Part shown: piece after piece, positions 23,114-34,448 of the stretch
Numbering within the stretch: position 1 is the first letter of the stretch
How the letters are laid out: each line of letters opens with the position of its first letter
NCBI GenBank assembly: GCA_021613535.1
Contig: CP075497.1
Span: 10,912,001-10,976,000, forward strand
Origin: Adineta vaga
Lineage: Eukaryota > Rotifera
Length of the DNA: 64,000 nt
Reading direction: 5' to 3'
Program-made: the position numbers and the translations under genes
Notes under the pieces: model-generated
The model's input: the letters and a program-made list of their open reading frames with translations, nothing else
Database searches by the model: none
Told to the model about the DNA's origin: nothing

Positions 23114-26100
23114 TTATTTGACCATATTTTGAAACCATTTCGAATAATATGTGGCAACTTCAGCTACGTTTGTTGTTAATGGACGAAATGATCCTAAATT
23201 AGAATCATTATCCAACTGATCGTGTGTTTGTTGATGTTCTTGCGTATGAATAATATCACTTTTAAGAATATTTCCTTTCGATGAAAGTGTTTTACCAATC
23301 GATTTCGAAGGAAGATTAGTCGCTATGGGAAGTAATGAAAAACGTTGAGAACAAGAAGATAATGAAAGAATATTATTTGTATCTTGCGTATTCATTGTCA
23401 ATGGTTTCGATGGAATTAGACGATCATTTGTAATCAATGGTCCAAATAAAAGCTACATGGAACGAAAAAGAAAAGACATTCTTCAGACAAAGATAACAAT
23501 CAAACTTACTGAAGAACGTGGAACAATTTTTTGTAAATGACTTTGCATATATGGTGAAAGAACATTTAAATCAAATGGATCAATTTCACTTTCAATATTT
23601 TCAATTAATTTATAAAATCGTTCATTAATATCTTTTGTAGTCTATATTAAATATTAAATCTTTTCGAAATTGTTTTTTTTTATATAAACTTACCGTATTA
23701 CTATCTTTTCGTTCGAGTAACATATGCACAAATCGAAGATCATAAACTATTTGAATGATTCGTGTTTGAATACGTTTAATACTTATTCGTTTTTGACCTT
23801 CTGTTAACCACCATGATTCATAAACATTTAAAAATGTTTGTAACAAACGATAGGACATTTCAAGCGATAATTCTCTGAGAAAAAAAAATCATATAAAAAT
23901 TAAAATAAATTAGTGTTTATTTACTTATCAAGACCATGAGCTAATGCTTGATTGATTTGTTGACAAGAATAGAATAGAAGTTCTTCAATGAATGGTGTAC
24001 AATACATTGGAACACGAATAAGACTTTTGTATGTTTTATCACTCTCAAGACTTTCTTCAATTTCAATTTCATCCCAAATCTAACAAAACAAACTTTTGTT
24101 ACGAAAAAAACAAATAGATAAGAACATTACCAATGAAGGTATATCGTCAAGAAAGGTTGATAATCTATTCCGTAAGTGCATATCAATATTAGCACTCAAA
24201 TGAATAACCCATTGTCTAAGAAAATATCAGGTAAAAGTGGAAAAAGAATGAGGAAAAAGTGTCTTACTTAAATAAATCGATATGTGTTGTCATAAACATT
24301 TCACGTGTTTTTAACCAGGAAGTTTTTTCTGTCTAAATTTAAATGATTACTGATCAGATCATTTCGAAATATTCCTATTCATCTACCTTTTCTAATGTTC
24401 GTTTTGGTTGCGAGATTCCTCGTATTTTTCTACAATAAATTAGTCTAGAAAGACAACGTCATGCTTTGATATCGCTTACCTATCTGGTGATGAACTATTC
24501 GTAGAATCTAGAGCATTATTTGTCACTAATTCCAGTGCATTTTTGAGATTCTTACAAACAATTGGTATCGCTCGAGCACATGTACCAAGCCAAATTAAAC
24601 TAAACTTATATATATATATATATTGATTTTCAATCTATCAATTTCAATTGAAACTCACCTCGCTAAAGTTCGTTCTTCATCTCCAATTTTTTCATTATCA
24701 TTTGCTATTTGTTTTAAACGTGCGAGAAATCTAAAGACTTATTCTATAGAAATTTGAATCGATTAAATCTTGTATTTACGTTGTACAAAATTGAATGACA
24801 CATTCTTCTAAATGTTCTTCAACAAAACCACTATCGAAATACATTGATATTGTCGATTGATTATTATTTGTTGTTGATAAGATCGAATCCGATAGAGAAG
24901 AAGATGTTGATGAACCATCCACAACAGAAAATTCATTCACATCATCGAGAATTTGTCGTAATTCATCATCTAATTCTCGACATAAACTAAATAATTGTTC
25001 GAAAACTTAACAAATGATAAGAAATATCAGATCAATTTACTTTTGAAGATCCATTGATATCGCAACAGCTTTCAATGAAAATTTTGCATCTCCAACTGGA
25101 AATCGACTTGTCGATGGTGTCCAAACATAATCACTTGGAATATGATTATCAACACTACTCCAAATATAATCCAAAACATTGAATTCCAATGATGATCTAA
25201 ATCAATATGATCACGTTTTTTTTGTCTATTAGAATTTAAATCCACATATAAATACTTGTCAGTTTTATTGCTTGATTTCTGAAATGCTTCAAGACATTGT
25301 TCAATTCGGTGTATAGCCGTTTGATTAAATTGATCAAAACGAACATGAAGAACTTGCTAAAAGTTATTATGAATGTCAGAATAGAAAATTTAGAGAATCA
25401 TTACTTACCTTCGCACGTGTACGTAATTCTATTTTAATTAAATTATTCCATAATCGAATTTCTTTATCATTTCCATTAAGTAAACGATTACATATTGTTG
25501 ACCATTGTTGCATACGTTCCTATAATAAAATTATTAATATTCATTATCAATGATTAAAGAAATAAATTATACCTCAGTTAATAATGATACAATGCTTAAT
25601 TTAAGATGAAGTAATGGTTTTAATAATGTTATATGATGAAGTAAATCACTTAAACCTGTCTTAACAAGATCTAATGCTCTAGAATATATTCAAATATAAA
25701 AGAATCAATAGACAAATTCATTGTTATTTTTACTTTTGTAACCATTTTTCAATAGTATTTTGAACAAGTTCTTGTTGTCGAGATTCATATTCAGTAAGAT
25801 CAATAGGATCACAATCTAGAATAAATTTTTATCTAAAGTCAAAAATATCATTATGAAATATAATTACTTTTGAAAAATGTTTCTTGCATATTTAACATTT
25901 GTTGTTGTTCAAATGATAAGATTGTTTGATTCTTAAGATTATTCTCAGCATTCGAAACATTATAAAATAATAAGACATGTTTTTTTAATTGATCATATTT
26001 ATCTAGGAGAAGCAAAAAAGAAATATTTTGTGTAAAAAATATCGATTTTGTTTTATTCTCATACCAGGATTATTATTATCATCTTTACTGAAGAGAATAT

Positions 26101-27243
26101 CCAATTCAAAAATAGTATTGATAAAAAGAACGACTAATTGTCGAACTGTATCTTTTGAAGTTTGTGCTAAACGGAAAACAATGATAATTAGAAATTCAAT
26201 AAGATGATAGAAAACATGTCAAATACTTACTAATATCTGCATTTTTATATGAATCTTTGATCATATCCTAAATAATAGAGATTAAAAGTTATTCTTGAAT
26301 TGATGAAATAACAAACCAATTTAGCAGAAAGGAATTCATCTAATACTTGTTCGATTGTTTTGTTACCAAATACAACAAGAGTTGACAGAGCATTGGCAAG
26401 AATCTAAATGATATAGAAATTGTAAACTATTTTCACTATGAATGTAAAACATAAGTCGTCATATCTCAAGATGATTTGACTTATATTTACTTGAACATTT
26501 GTGTCTGTATTCTTTAAATACAATCGACATTTATCTAAAATCGTTGCTTTCATATGTCGAGTTTGATTCCATAATCGAGTTGCTGCAACAATCGCTTTTT
26601 GTGCATTACCATCTAATTGTTCATCCATAGTATTCGATGATAAAGACGATGCCATATGTTGTGCTAATGAATATTGACTAGAATATCTCTGTTTAGTTAC
26701 AAATTAATCAATCCAGATTACAATTAATTACCGAGCTGCTGCTGAAAAGTTGTTTTCTTCTAAAAACATCCAACATCGTCGACGTGTTTCTGTGAGAATT
26801 TTCACAGAGTTAATGAGTGTTAATTTAAATAATTGTTTATCTGATTTAGAATTTGATGAAGAAGATTGTGTTAATAATGTATGATCGATTTTTCCACATT
26901 TTTCATTGAGTAAATGTACAAATTCTTCGACCTTGAATAGAAATTTAGAATCGAATAGATTTCACAAATGATTTAAACGAGAAACTTACACCTTTTGCAC
27001 ATGTTTTCATTTCAAAAATGGCATCAGCAGCTTCAATTAAATCTCGATATCGTTCTCTATTTAAATAGATTCATTTAAAGTGTACAAAAAGAAAAGTCGA
27101 ATCTCCTACCCAACCATCGATCGTAATTCTTCTTTTTTTCTTTCCATATCATCTTTTATCTTTTGTTCAATATCCCGTATTTCATTTATAGTATATTTGA
27201 CAAATATAGAATCAATATCAAGTTTTTCGATTTCCATATTCAT
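23114..27243 (-). CDS. COG1: COG1, conserved oligomeric Golgi complex subunit 1
   Basis: Many exons on the minus strand. The N-terminal exon reads EIRDIEQKIKDDMERKKEEL then RSMVG, followed across an intron by ERYRDLIEAADAIFEMKTCAKG. This is the COG1/Vps51-type signature (animal COG1: ..KKEELRQMVGERYRDLIEAAD.I..M..CA..). Further exons continue helical bundles with KSDKQLFKLTLINSVK and RRRCWMFLEENNFSAAAR. The last exon ends ATYYSKWFQNMVK with stop at 23114-23116. The COG complex tethers retrograde vesicles at the Golgi; COG1 belongs to lobe A and links to lobe B. The start is taken as ATG 27243 or the adjacent in-frame ATG 27237. An intron near 24605-24622 carries a short TA repeat. It shares a ~390 bp divergent spacer with eIF3B. 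Confidence 0.85.
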
Positions 27244-27633
27244 TTTTATTAATAATTTCAAATTTCTATCAACTATAAATAAATGAAAAATGAAGTTTAA
27301 ATGTGACACGTCTGCGTGCGTTGCGTTTATTCAAAATATGTAACCATATTTATATCTGATATTTTCCAATAGAAACATCGTCGAACGATGTCGCTGTAAA
27401 ACATAATCATTAATTGACTAACAGAGTCATCTAATAGATATTTATTGAAGCCACCAATAAATATCAAACGAAAATCTGGACTTTCCGATTGGCACATGGA
27501 AATAAACAATGGCATTATATAGGTTTTGTAACATTTTTCTTTCTTCATTTTACTGAATATATCAATGAGGTCGATGTTGATTTTGTTTCATTCTTTTAGA
27601 TATTTCACAGTTCAATCATAAGAAAAAATCAAC
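27244..27633. promoter_or_regulatory. Divergent spacer between COG1 and eIF3B
   Basis: About 390 bp between two divergently transcribed housekeeping genes, so probably a bidirectional promoter. It contains a CG-richer patch (ACGTCTGCGTGCGTTGCG, about 27307-27325) in an otherwise AT-rich context, and an acceptor-like TTTCACAG about 24 bp before the eIF3B ATG. A minus-strand open frame at 27327-27548 has no coding character. Confidence 0.4.
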
Positions 27634-30600
27634 ATGCCTGAACGACCATTCGATAATGATGGTAAACAACAAAACACAGAACAGTCTAACAATGATCTTG
27701 ATGAAAATTCACCAACAAATAAAAATGAACAGTCTGGTGATGAAGAAGATTACGATGAAAATCGAAACGAAGTAGCAGATGATCAAGAAGTAAGATAGAT
27801 GATGATCGAAAAATTTCGAAATTTCACTTTTTCTCTATTATTTTAGGACGATGATGATGATGAACCAACACCTGATTTTACCGATGATGATTATGGAGCA
27901 ATTTTCCCGATGATGGTAGAAATTTCTAACTTCTTGTTTTGTGTAAAAATTATATTTCGCTTTGATTTTATGTAGTTCTTTGTCCTGAATTGATGGCTGA
28001 ACGTCCACAGGAACATGAAAGTCTCAATAATATAATTGTTGTTGATAATTTACCCAAAGTTGATCCAGCAAAATTGGAAAAATTAAAAGTCGTTATTTCC
28101 AAAGTTTATAGTAAATTTGGAGTATGTCGAAATGAATACTATCCATTGGATGATGAAGGAAAAACGAAAGGGTAAAGAAATGATAATATTAATCCATATG
28201 TAATTGTTTTTATTGATTAGTTATGGATTTTTTGAATTTCAAAATGAACAGATGGCTGCAGAAGCAGTCAAACAAACGGATGGTTATCGATTAGATAAAA
28301 ATCACACTTTCTCCGTTAATTTGTTGTCTGAAGTTGAGCGGTACGAAAACTTTATCATTATAAGAAACGAAAAAATATGAAATATATTTGTATATTTTAG
28401 ATTAACACAAGTTCCACCGGAATCTGTTGAAATTGTATAATAGATACATAGATAATCTTTCTCTGTTTTTAAATAATATGTTTTTGTTTTGTCAATAGAA
28501 TAATCTTTTATCTTGGTTAACAGAATCTGATGCAGTCGATCAATTTGCTGTTCAATCGGATGATCCGAAAAAGACAACTATCTATTCCAATGCTTTATCG
28601 CAACCTATTGTTATTGAAGATAGAACTGTAAAAGATTTATTGATCGTGTACTTTGTTATCTGATGTTATTTTTCTGATTTAGAAATGGACAGAAAATAAT
28701 TTCGTTTGGTCACCAAAAGGTACTTATTTAGCATCATTTCATGAGCAAGGTATTGCTTTCTGGGGTGGCAAAGAATTTCGTCAAGTACAAAGGTACGTGT
28801 CATGTTATTACGAAATTATTCTCTTAACATTGCTGTAAATGTTATCAGAGAATGAATAGGAAAACAATGTGAAACGACAAATAATATGATTATTGTTATT
28901 CGTATAGATTTGCTCATCGTGGTGTGAATTATATTGACTTTTCACCATGCGAACGTTATTTAGTCACATTAGCACCACGACCAGGTAATCCTGATGCATT
29001 CATCGTTTGGGATGTTATTACTGGTCTAAAGAAACGTTCATTTCCAATTGATCAACATCTCCCACAAGGTCCATCTTATTTCAAGTAAATTTTATTTGTT
29101 AATTAAAATCTATAAAACAAAGAATGATGAAAAGAAAAGGCCGAGTTAAATGCATATTCTTCAATGAGTATGCCATGACATAACTGGCGAAGCGATTAAC
29201 TGACTTTGTTTTTTTTATCTATAATCTTCTTTTGAGACATAATTTACCATAAATTTTCTCATAGATGGTCATTTCAAGATCAATATTTTGCTAAACAAGG
29301 TCCTGATGGTATCTATATGTATGATACGGAAGTAAAGATTTCTGTGAATAAACAAAAATGAGATATTGAATACTTTCGTATATGATAGAGCTTCCAATTG
29401 GTCGACAAGAAACCATTTAGAATTCCATCACTTGCTGATTTTCAATGGTCACCCACGGATAATCGTATTGCCTATTGGACAGCTGAAGATGGCAATGTTC
29501 CAGCACGTTTAGTACTTGCAGAAGTCAACGGTCTTAAATTGGAAGAAATTCGATCGAAAGTATGATGTTGAAATTTCCGTTTTTTTTCTAATTTATTTTT
29601 TTTATTTTCATAGACTCTATTCAATGTTATCGATTGTAAATTAGCCTGGCAAAAACGTGGTGATTATCTTGTTGTTAAAGTCGATCGATATACGAAAAAG
29701 AGCGGTGAAAAAACTAATATAAAATATTCAGTAAATCAATTGAATTTTCTATATGTAATGATTAATTGGGAAAAAATTTTAGGGTTTAATTTATAATTTC
29801 GAAATCTTTCATATGCGTGAAAGAAATGTTCCCCTGGATACATTGGAAGTAAAAGGTATAAATTAGTAATCTGATTGAAATGAAAGATATACACATAATA
29901 TGATATCGTTTTTTTCAGAAACAGTCCAATCGTTCGCTATTGAACCAGTTGGCCATAAATTAGTTGTCATTACAGGTGAAGGTATACGAACGAATGTGAC
30001 ATTCTATAAAATGGGTCAAGGACAAAGAAGTGGAAAAATTGAAACACTCAAAGTTATGGCTCAACCAGTAACTACAGCTTATTGGGCTCCGAATGGTCAA
30101 TATGTAGTTTTAGCTGCGATGAAAACTGGGTAGATCATCAATAAATCTTTCTTCATTATCAAATTTACTTTCCTATCATTAATATCGTTTAGTTCATCGT
30201 CAACTGCTGGAGTATTAATATTCGTTGACGCTAATGATATGTCTATAATGACTAAACAAGAACATCCTGATCTGTCTGATATAGAATGGGATCCCACAGG
30301 ACGTTATGTAGCATCATCTGTCAACTTATGGAATGCTAAGGTAGATTTCTTTACTCAAATTTACAATTGAACAAACGATCTAATTATTCCAAACCTTCTA
30401 TTAGCGTGATCATTCATTTAAAATTTGGACATTCCAAGGTAACTTGGTATTTGAAAAGACTGTTGAACGATTGGTCGTATTTCATTGGCGTCCACGACCA
30501 GCATCATTGCTGTCAGAAGAAACAATCAAAGTACGTCGAATAATGGATTTTGCTTCTTGTTTTTTGACTAATGATTTGATAATATGTAGGAAGTTCGTCG

Positions 30601-30877
30601 AAATCGAAATGTATGGACACCAAAATTAGATCAACGTGATCGTATTTTACGTACCGGTGAATCAGCTAAACAACAAGAACAGCGACGAAAACAATTGGAT
30701 GAATTTCAAAAAATCAAAGAGAAAAATATCAAACGTTTGGCTATACAAAGACAACAACGAGTGGAATTACGTGGTGGTGTCGATACAGATTCATTATTTG
30801 AACAGCAACCATCGACTGTTGGCGAAGAAGTAGTAGAATTTCTTATTAAAACAGAAGAAGTCGAATACAAACCGTAG
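27634..30877 (+). CDS. EIF3B: Eukaryotic translation initiation factor 3 subunit B
   Basis: About 14 exons. An acidic Asp/Glu/Asn-rich N-terminus leads to an RNA-recognition motif ([20 protein letters not shown], then [20 protein letters not shown] and FFEF). A beta-propeller follows, with [53 protein letters not shown] and [14 protein letters not shown]. The C-terminal charged helix ([19 protein letters not shown]) and acidic tail end at 30877. This order is that of eIF3b/Prt1, the scaffold that joins eIF3a, eIF3g and eIF3i on the 40S subunit. ATG 27634 fits the family. Two introns are notable: 28793-28907, holding a strong hairpin, and the one around 29088-29263, holding a C/D snoRNA candidate. 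MRPS34 starts 182 bp downstream on the same strand. Confidence 0.92.
28818..28853 (+). other. Intronic hairpin in eIF3B
   Basis: ATTCTCTTAACATT (28818-28831) pairs with AATGTTA..AGAGAAT (28838-28853) around a 6-nt loop, with one small bulge. It lies in the 115-bp intron 28793-28907. It does not show the H and ACA boxes of an H/ACA snoRNA. It could affect splicing or be chance in AT-rich sequence. Confidence 0.45.
29114..29212 (+). ncRNA. Candidate C/D box snoRNA inside an eIF3B intron
   Basis: The intron contains a perfect box C (ATGATGA, 29124-29130) and a perfect box D (CTGA, 29200-29203), framed by a terminal stem in which AAAACAAAG (29114-29122) pairs fully with CTTTGTTTT (29204-29212). 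The length (~99 nt), the position in an intron of a translation-factor gene and the sense orientation are all typical of C/D snoRNAs, which guide 2'-O-methylation. The likely guide segment just upstream of box D reads ACTGGCGAAGCGATTAA (29183-29199). Internal C'/D' boxes are not clear and I did not identify the target. Confidence 0.75.
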
Positions 30878-31058
30878 GAAAAACAGAAGAAAACAAGAAT
30901 ACTATCATTATTATTATTATTATTTTGTCTGCTAAAAGGAAACGATTTTTTCTTTGTTATATCCGTCAACATTTTTTGTTGTTATTTTGAATAAAAAAAA
31001 GAACGAGAAAAGGCTAATGATTCGAGCAGACGAAAACTATTTTTCTTCATTTCTTCAG

Positions 31059-31609
31059 ATGCCACGTGTCCAATTTATCGGACAAATCAGTTTATCATAC
31101 GGTAATACTCTACCGGAATTATGTTCGAAACTAAAAAGTTTTGGTATTGGCCGTATGTTTGTACGTACTGCTCAAGATCAAAATCGAGGTAATACTATTT
31201 TCAGTATTACATCTATTCAACTATAAAAATATGTCATTTTTTTATAGAAATATCATATGTTGTCTTAACTCAAAGTCGACCTGTGATTACGCAAACACCA
31301 CCTAAAGTAGTCACTGGTAAACTTGATGAAATAGCTGCATTAACACGAAAACCAGTCGATACGAAAAGTGAATTTTATGGTCGTATTGTTGATCGTGGTA
31401 TTTTATTAAATGGTGGTCGAGAAATGAAAATTCGTAGTGCGATTAATCCTGATTGGCGCTTGATTCGAAAAGAAGATGAAGACTATTATCGAAAGAATAC
31501 AATGAAAACACAAGAAACAACAGTTAAAAGTCAAGATAAAAAAGGAACGCATTCTTTACAAGAACATATTCCTGATATTATCAAATTTTGGACAAGAACT
31601 AACGGATAA
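31059..31609 (+). CDS. MRPS34: Mitochondrial small ribosomal subunit protein mS34 (MRPS34)
   Basis: Two exons (about 31059-31193 and 31246-31609) give ~163 residues. The N-terminal block PRVQFIGQISLSYGNTLPEL continues with LKSFGIGRMFVRTAQDQ and matches the family pattern in which a short strand is followed by L..LP.(F/Y)G(V/I)GR(M/I)..R. The C-terminal block includes KIRSAINPDWRLIRKEDEDY, matching ..HDWRLVPK..E. mS34 is a metazoan-type mitoribosomal protein of the 28S subunit. The start codon at 31059 directly follows a TTTCTTCAG acceptor-like tract. There is only 182 bp to the upstream eIF3B stop, so the leader may be cis-spliced or trans-spliced. No mitochondrial presequence is evident at the N-terminus. 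Confidence 0.78.
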
Positions 31610-33204
31610 AAGGAATGAATTCGTTTTGTGAACCAATAGGAAATATGGTTTGTTAGATTTGTAAAAGTTTTTCAAATAAACACAGAAAATCTACACTTCT
31701 CTTATAAAATATTTCATCACAATACATCTTTGAACTCACATAATCATCATTTATATTTTCGTAAAGTTAATGTTTAGAGAATAAAGAAGCTGAAATAATG
31801 GATTAAGTATATGAACTGTTATTAAATCATTGATTTGTCTTCTTGAATTGATTCCACATGGAAATTGTTGATTTTGTTTATCATAAATATAATCTTCTGT
31901 TGGAAATCATTTTAATCACTATTTTACATATTCTTCAACGAATTTTTTTTAATGATTTTGATGTGAGTAATCTATTAGTTGGAATCGAAGAAACATAATG
32001 TATATGATGATACATCAGATACTGTTATTTTGCTATTATTATCGCTGAATGAAAGGACTCCTAAAACCAATACAATTTTATGTGAATAAAAATGAATAAA
32101 AGATATCTCGAGCTTGATTGAAATTGTAGAGCAGTTCTGATGAAGATCTTTATGAATCTGAATTATTTATTTTCATCAGTACTTTTGTGTTAGTTGCTGA
32201 ATAAAGTAAAGATGATAAAGAAATGATTGTTTCCTCTTCCATATCAATCAAAGAATAAGTAATATCAAATGTGATCTTTAATTCTTTATGAATACCATCA
32301 TCAAGTTCTTCGAAAATTCATCGACAATAATATGCTAAAACTATCAGTTCTTAAATTTGCATACGAGATTATCAAATATATAAAGCGATTATATTTCCAT
32401 AATTAATGTGGACACTCTAGTGATGCCACTGACTATTTTGCAGTATGATACAACAAGTATCGGAATTAAAACTTCTTCTAAAACAACGCTTAAAGTTTCA
32501 TGCAAGAATAGTCATCGACTGAATGTCAGTAAAGAATGTTGGAAGTATGGTACTTATTGGTCTACACAGGTTCTTCATCTTATAAATCTACTAAAATTAT
32601 TTCCTTTTTTTGTTCTTTGACTGAACTATATTAATAATTTATGGGAATGAAAAAAGAAACCCTCAAAAAATGAACCAAATGGATTGAAGATAAGTACTTT
32701 AGATGTTCTCAGGTAATAAAAATGATCTGTTTATTTATACACTTGAAGTATGAAAGTAGCGCATCATTCCTGGAATTTTCTACTAAAATGATAAAATATT
32801 GTCATTAAAAAGATGGCAAAAAATGTATATTGATTTATATTTACTTAAGTACTCGTTTAAATTTTCCAACAAACTAAAAAAACTGTTGCTAAAAATAAAC
32901 ATAAACTTTCCGTGCTTTTGACTCATGAAAGATTATTCTGCGAAAAAACGACGCTGCCTTACATTTTTATTTCACTCACGGTGACAGGTATTTTACTTTT
33001 CTTCGACTTCTGTGCCAGTAAATTTTGCCTGTAAAAGTAATTTACGTATTGAATCTACCTGGAAGAATGAGTACATTTCACTGCAATATTGAGGAATTTT
33101 CCAACATAAATTTGAGTCATTTAACTTAACACAGATACTTTCTCACTTCCGAAAGGTGCTATATAAAAACCATACTTTGTTCCCTTCGTTCATAATTGAA
33201 AACG
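31610..33204. other. Intergenic region with decayed coding-looking fragments (mainly minus strand) and TATA box
   Basis: About 1.6 kb with no intact gene. On the minus strand, open stretches with coding-like composition appear, e.g. FEELDDGIHKELKITFDITY running on to LLYSATN (about 32305-32150), SSELLYNFNQARDIFYSF (about 32145-32090) and EDYIYDKQNQQFPCGINSRR (about 31895-31835). They are separated by stops and frame changes, so a decayed gene is possible. I cannot name the family. The far right end holds the TATA box of the dioxygenase gene. Confidence 0.4.
33162..33168 (+). promoter_or_regulatory. TATA box of the TauD-like gene
   Basis: TATAAAA preceded by GGTGCTA lies 37 bp before the ATG at 33205. 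That would place transcription start only a few bases before the start codon, giving a very short leader. Most other genes in the window show no such box. Confidence 0.5.
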
Positions 33205-33978
33205 ATGGAATCCGATCAATGTTATATTATCGATTGTGGCAATAAAAACAGTTCGCTCTTTGCGCAACTACGAAAAGAACTCACTACCAGTGGTTATGTG
33301 AAAGTAAAATGTGAAAATCTACCCAATGGAGACTGTGATAAAGCTTGTCTTGATGTGATTACAGATATAGGTGGTATTTGTTGTCCATATGACGATGATC
33401 CAAAATCGTTGATTTGGCCTGTCAAAGTGTTGGAACTCGATACACCAGATTCGAAGTTACAAGCATTTCAGTTGGATCGAGAGTTGGTCTTCCATACTGA
33501 TTGTTCGTATGAACATGATGCACCACATTTTGTTGCTTTGTATGTGGCTCAATGTGACCGAACGAAAGATGGTGGCAAATTTCAAATGGTTAATACTCAA
33601 GAAGTTATTAATAAATTGTCTCCGACAACAAAGCGTTTATTGCGTGATGAAACATATAAAATTAATGTTCCACCAGATTTTCGGAAAGGTAATCTCGATT
33701 TCATCAGTGGACCCATTCTACTTGATGGTGATAAGTATATTCGATATAGGAGAGATATTATCGATAAGAATCACTTAAAGGAAGAATCAACAGAAAAACA
33801 AGCAGCAATAGCTGAGCTCAATTCAATCATATTAGGAGAAAATCAATTAAATGTATTTCAACCAAAACTCGAGAATAATATGATGGTATTATTTGATAAT
33901 CGTCGTTTTCTTCATGGTCGCACAAAAATTAAAGATCTTGAACGATATATCTTACGTGTTCGTTTCAATTTAACTTGA
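33205..33978 (+). CDS. TauD/TfdA-family Fe(II)/2-oxoglutarate dioxygenase, intronless
   Basis: A single 257-residue frame from ATG 33205 (MESDQCYIID). The double-stranded beta-helix dioxygenase motif is complete: HTD (H97 and D99, in ELVFHTDCSYE), distal His H237 in NRRFLHGR, and the 2-oxoglutarate-binding Arg near R251 in RYILRVRF. The spacing of the elements and GGKFQMVNTQEVINKL after the HxD fit the TauD/TfdA/clavaminate-synthase-like superfamily. The substrate cannot be told from sequence. The absence of introns in a window where nearly every gene has many, and the closeness to microbial families, suggest horizontal acquisition (inference). A canonical TATA box lies 37 bp upstream. Flanks are long non-coding stretches on both sides. 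Confidence 0.82.
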   Translation: MESDQCYIIDCGNKNSSLFAQLRKELTTSGYVKVKCENLPNGDCDKACLDVITDIGGICCPYDDDPKSLIWPVKVLELDTPDSKLQAFQLDRELVFHTDCSYEHDAPHFVALYVAQCDRTKDGGKFQMVNTQEVINKLSPTTKRLLRDETYKINVPPDFRKGNLDFISGPILLDGDKYIRYRRDIIDKNHLKEESTEKQAAIAELNSIILGENQLNVFQPKLENNMMVLFDNRRFLHGRTKIKDLERYILRVRFNLT

Positions 33979-34448
33979 TTGAAATGATTTTTATTCTAAT
34001 CTCCAAAAACTTTTAAAGTTCATGTAAAAATAAATATTTGAGAAAATGACTCAAAAAGATGATCATTTGTTATTCTTTCCTTGTTTTGTCTATTGATTTA
34101 CAGTAGTGTACGGATATGATTAAAGACATGATACTTTCACCCACGCCCTGAGGGTTCGCGATCATGCTAGATAATCTATACGATGTTCGATAATGCACAT
34201 AATACCGACATAAACGTCTTTTATTTCTCGTTAAATAATCCCACCAAAACAAACAATACATTAAAACAATAGATCCCACAAACAAAATAAAATAACATAA
34301 AATAAACGTTTACTATAAATAATAAGAACAAAAACAAAGAAAAATACACGTTCACATCTATAGTTGACTGTATTGCACAAAAAAATACGACTCACTAAGT
34401 TAGTTTATTGTATATAGAACTAACATATTAGATCTTGAACATATTTAA
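33979..34448. other. Convergent intergenic region between the dioxygenase gene and ARFGEF3
   Basis: About 470 bp, AT-rich, with AATAAA-like motifs for both converging genes. A slightly GC-richer patch (ACCCACGCCCTGAGGGTTCG, about 34140-34159) was examined as a possible tRNA T-arm but no cloverleaf could be built. Nothing else seen. Confidence 0.45.

Noticed and set aside
27327-27548. Minus-strand 73-residue frame between COG1 and eIF3B
   Set aside because: No homology look, no neighbouring exons, lies in the shared promoter.
34070-34285. Hydrophobic minus-strand frame, and a GGGTTCG patch resembling a tRNA T-arm
   Set aside because: No cloverleaf can be drawn and the frame has no family resemblance; convergent 3' regions are enough to explain the sequence.
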